Shown here one piece after another: positions 63,364 to 64,000 of a stretch of 64,000 nucleotides of DNA. Under the pieces are notes generated by a model that saw only the letters and a list, made by a program, of their open reading frames with translations, had not been told where the DNA came from and searched no databases. Each line of letters starts with the position of its first letter. The stretch's first letter is position 1. The translations under genes were made by a program, and so were the position numbers. Source of the stretch: Vicia villosa (Eukaryota > Streptophyta > Magnoliopsida > Fabales > Fabaceae); NCBI RefSeq assembly GCF_029867415.1, contig NC_081186.1, positions 108,626,128 through 108,690,127 on the forward strand, given 5' to 3'.

Positions 63364-63538
63364 TAAAAGGTAGTGCACTGACAGTGTAAAACTATTCTAC
63401 ACTGTCATCCAATAGGGAGTCATGAATGTGCCATGTCATTAAAGTTTTTTTAAATAAAATAATGTTTTAATTGGATGCATGGTGGTGATTGGTTGACAGT
63501 GTAAAAATATTTTACACTGTCAGTGCATAACCCCTTTT
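63364..63538. mobile_element. MITE with TGCACTGACAGTGTAAAA termini
   Basis: The left end GTGCACTGACAGTGTAAAA and the right end, on the other strand, ATGCACTGACAGTGTAAAA lie about 160 bp apart. Each end itself contains a smaller palindrome (gacagtgtaaaa...ttttacactgtc). No target-site duplication is certain. It is non-coding. Confidence 0.8.
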
Positions 63539-64000
63539 CTCATAATTATATTAGATTAGAAAGTTTAATGATTAAAATTATTATTTTCACAAAAGCATTT
63601 ATATTTGAAAAATTATTCATATTGTTTAATTTTATTCCCCTATTTTCTAGGTATTGGAAGATATAAAGACAATGAAAACTGAAGAAAAAAATATAATATA
63701 GGACTAAAAATAAAAATAAAATAAATGAAAGTAATTATGAAAATAGTTAAGATAAAAATTACAATTAAAGTGTGGAAAATAGTTTAATTAGTCTTAATTA
63801 GTATAAGAATATAATTATGGTGATAATTGATTCCTTATTAGTTTAATATAGCTATTAATTGTTTTTATTATGAAAATACAATTAATTAGTTTGATTGCTA
63901 TAAGGAATAATTTCATAATTATTATTAGACATCTCATATGTTTCTCTATGGTGTGTGTATCTTTAGTAGAATACATATTAAAGAAGATTAATAATGTAGA
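63539..64000. other. AT-rich sequence to the window end
   Basis: I see no coding or structural feature here. Confidence 0.6.

Overview
The window is nuclear DNA from a flowering plant. Its genes are spliced, it is very AT-rich, and it encodes a photosystem I antenna protein. The Ogre/Tat-type LTR elements and the close match of the antenna gene to legume LHCA2 suggest a legume, probably of the IRLC/Fabeae-Trifolieae group. The species cannot be fixed from sequence alone.

Layout. 1-1918: last exons of a TCF25/Rqc1-like gene (+). 3383-4882: a complete three-exon membrane reductase of the DUF1295/steroid 5-alpha-reductase-like family (+). 6.1-11.6 kb: transposon debris, namely a LINE RNase H relic (-) split by a hAT-type MITE, a cluster of palindromic repeats, and a small MITE. 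11.63-38.10 kb and 44.50-55.66 kb: two copies of a tandem duplication of about 10 kb. Each copy carries a purple acid phosphatase 29-like gene and the 3' end of LHCA2. Copy A has since been expanded by a LINE with a nearly intact 1219-codon ORF2 frame, an 11.6-kb LTR element that encodes only gag, and a Stowaway MITE. Copy B gained a 0.9-kb Helitron and an insert carrying an (AT)n tract. Each copy serves as the empty-site control for insertions in the other, so several insertion boundaries can be placed to the base. 38.1-44.5 kb, between the copies: a degraded element with palindromic repeats and a small broken ORF, into which a 5.2-kb CACTA transposon inserted. That CACTA carries fragments of at least three host genes: HSP70-17, nicotinate phosphoribosyltransferase and one unrecognised gene. 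55585-56958: complete LHCA2 (-), with a GC-AG intron and an 18-bp last exon. 57.3-64 kb: MITE remnants, an Ogre-like LTR fragment, the 3' end of a second Helitron, and AT-rich DNA without genes.

The host genes are unrelated housekeeping and photosynthesis genes and form no pathway together. The most notable structures are the gag-only LTR element with apparently identical LTRs and two internal tandem-repeat zones, the gene-capturing CACTA, and the duplication that made a second PAP29 gene (one copy has lost its stop codon) and left an orphan LHCA2 terminal exon. I found no tRNA, rRNA or CRISPR array.
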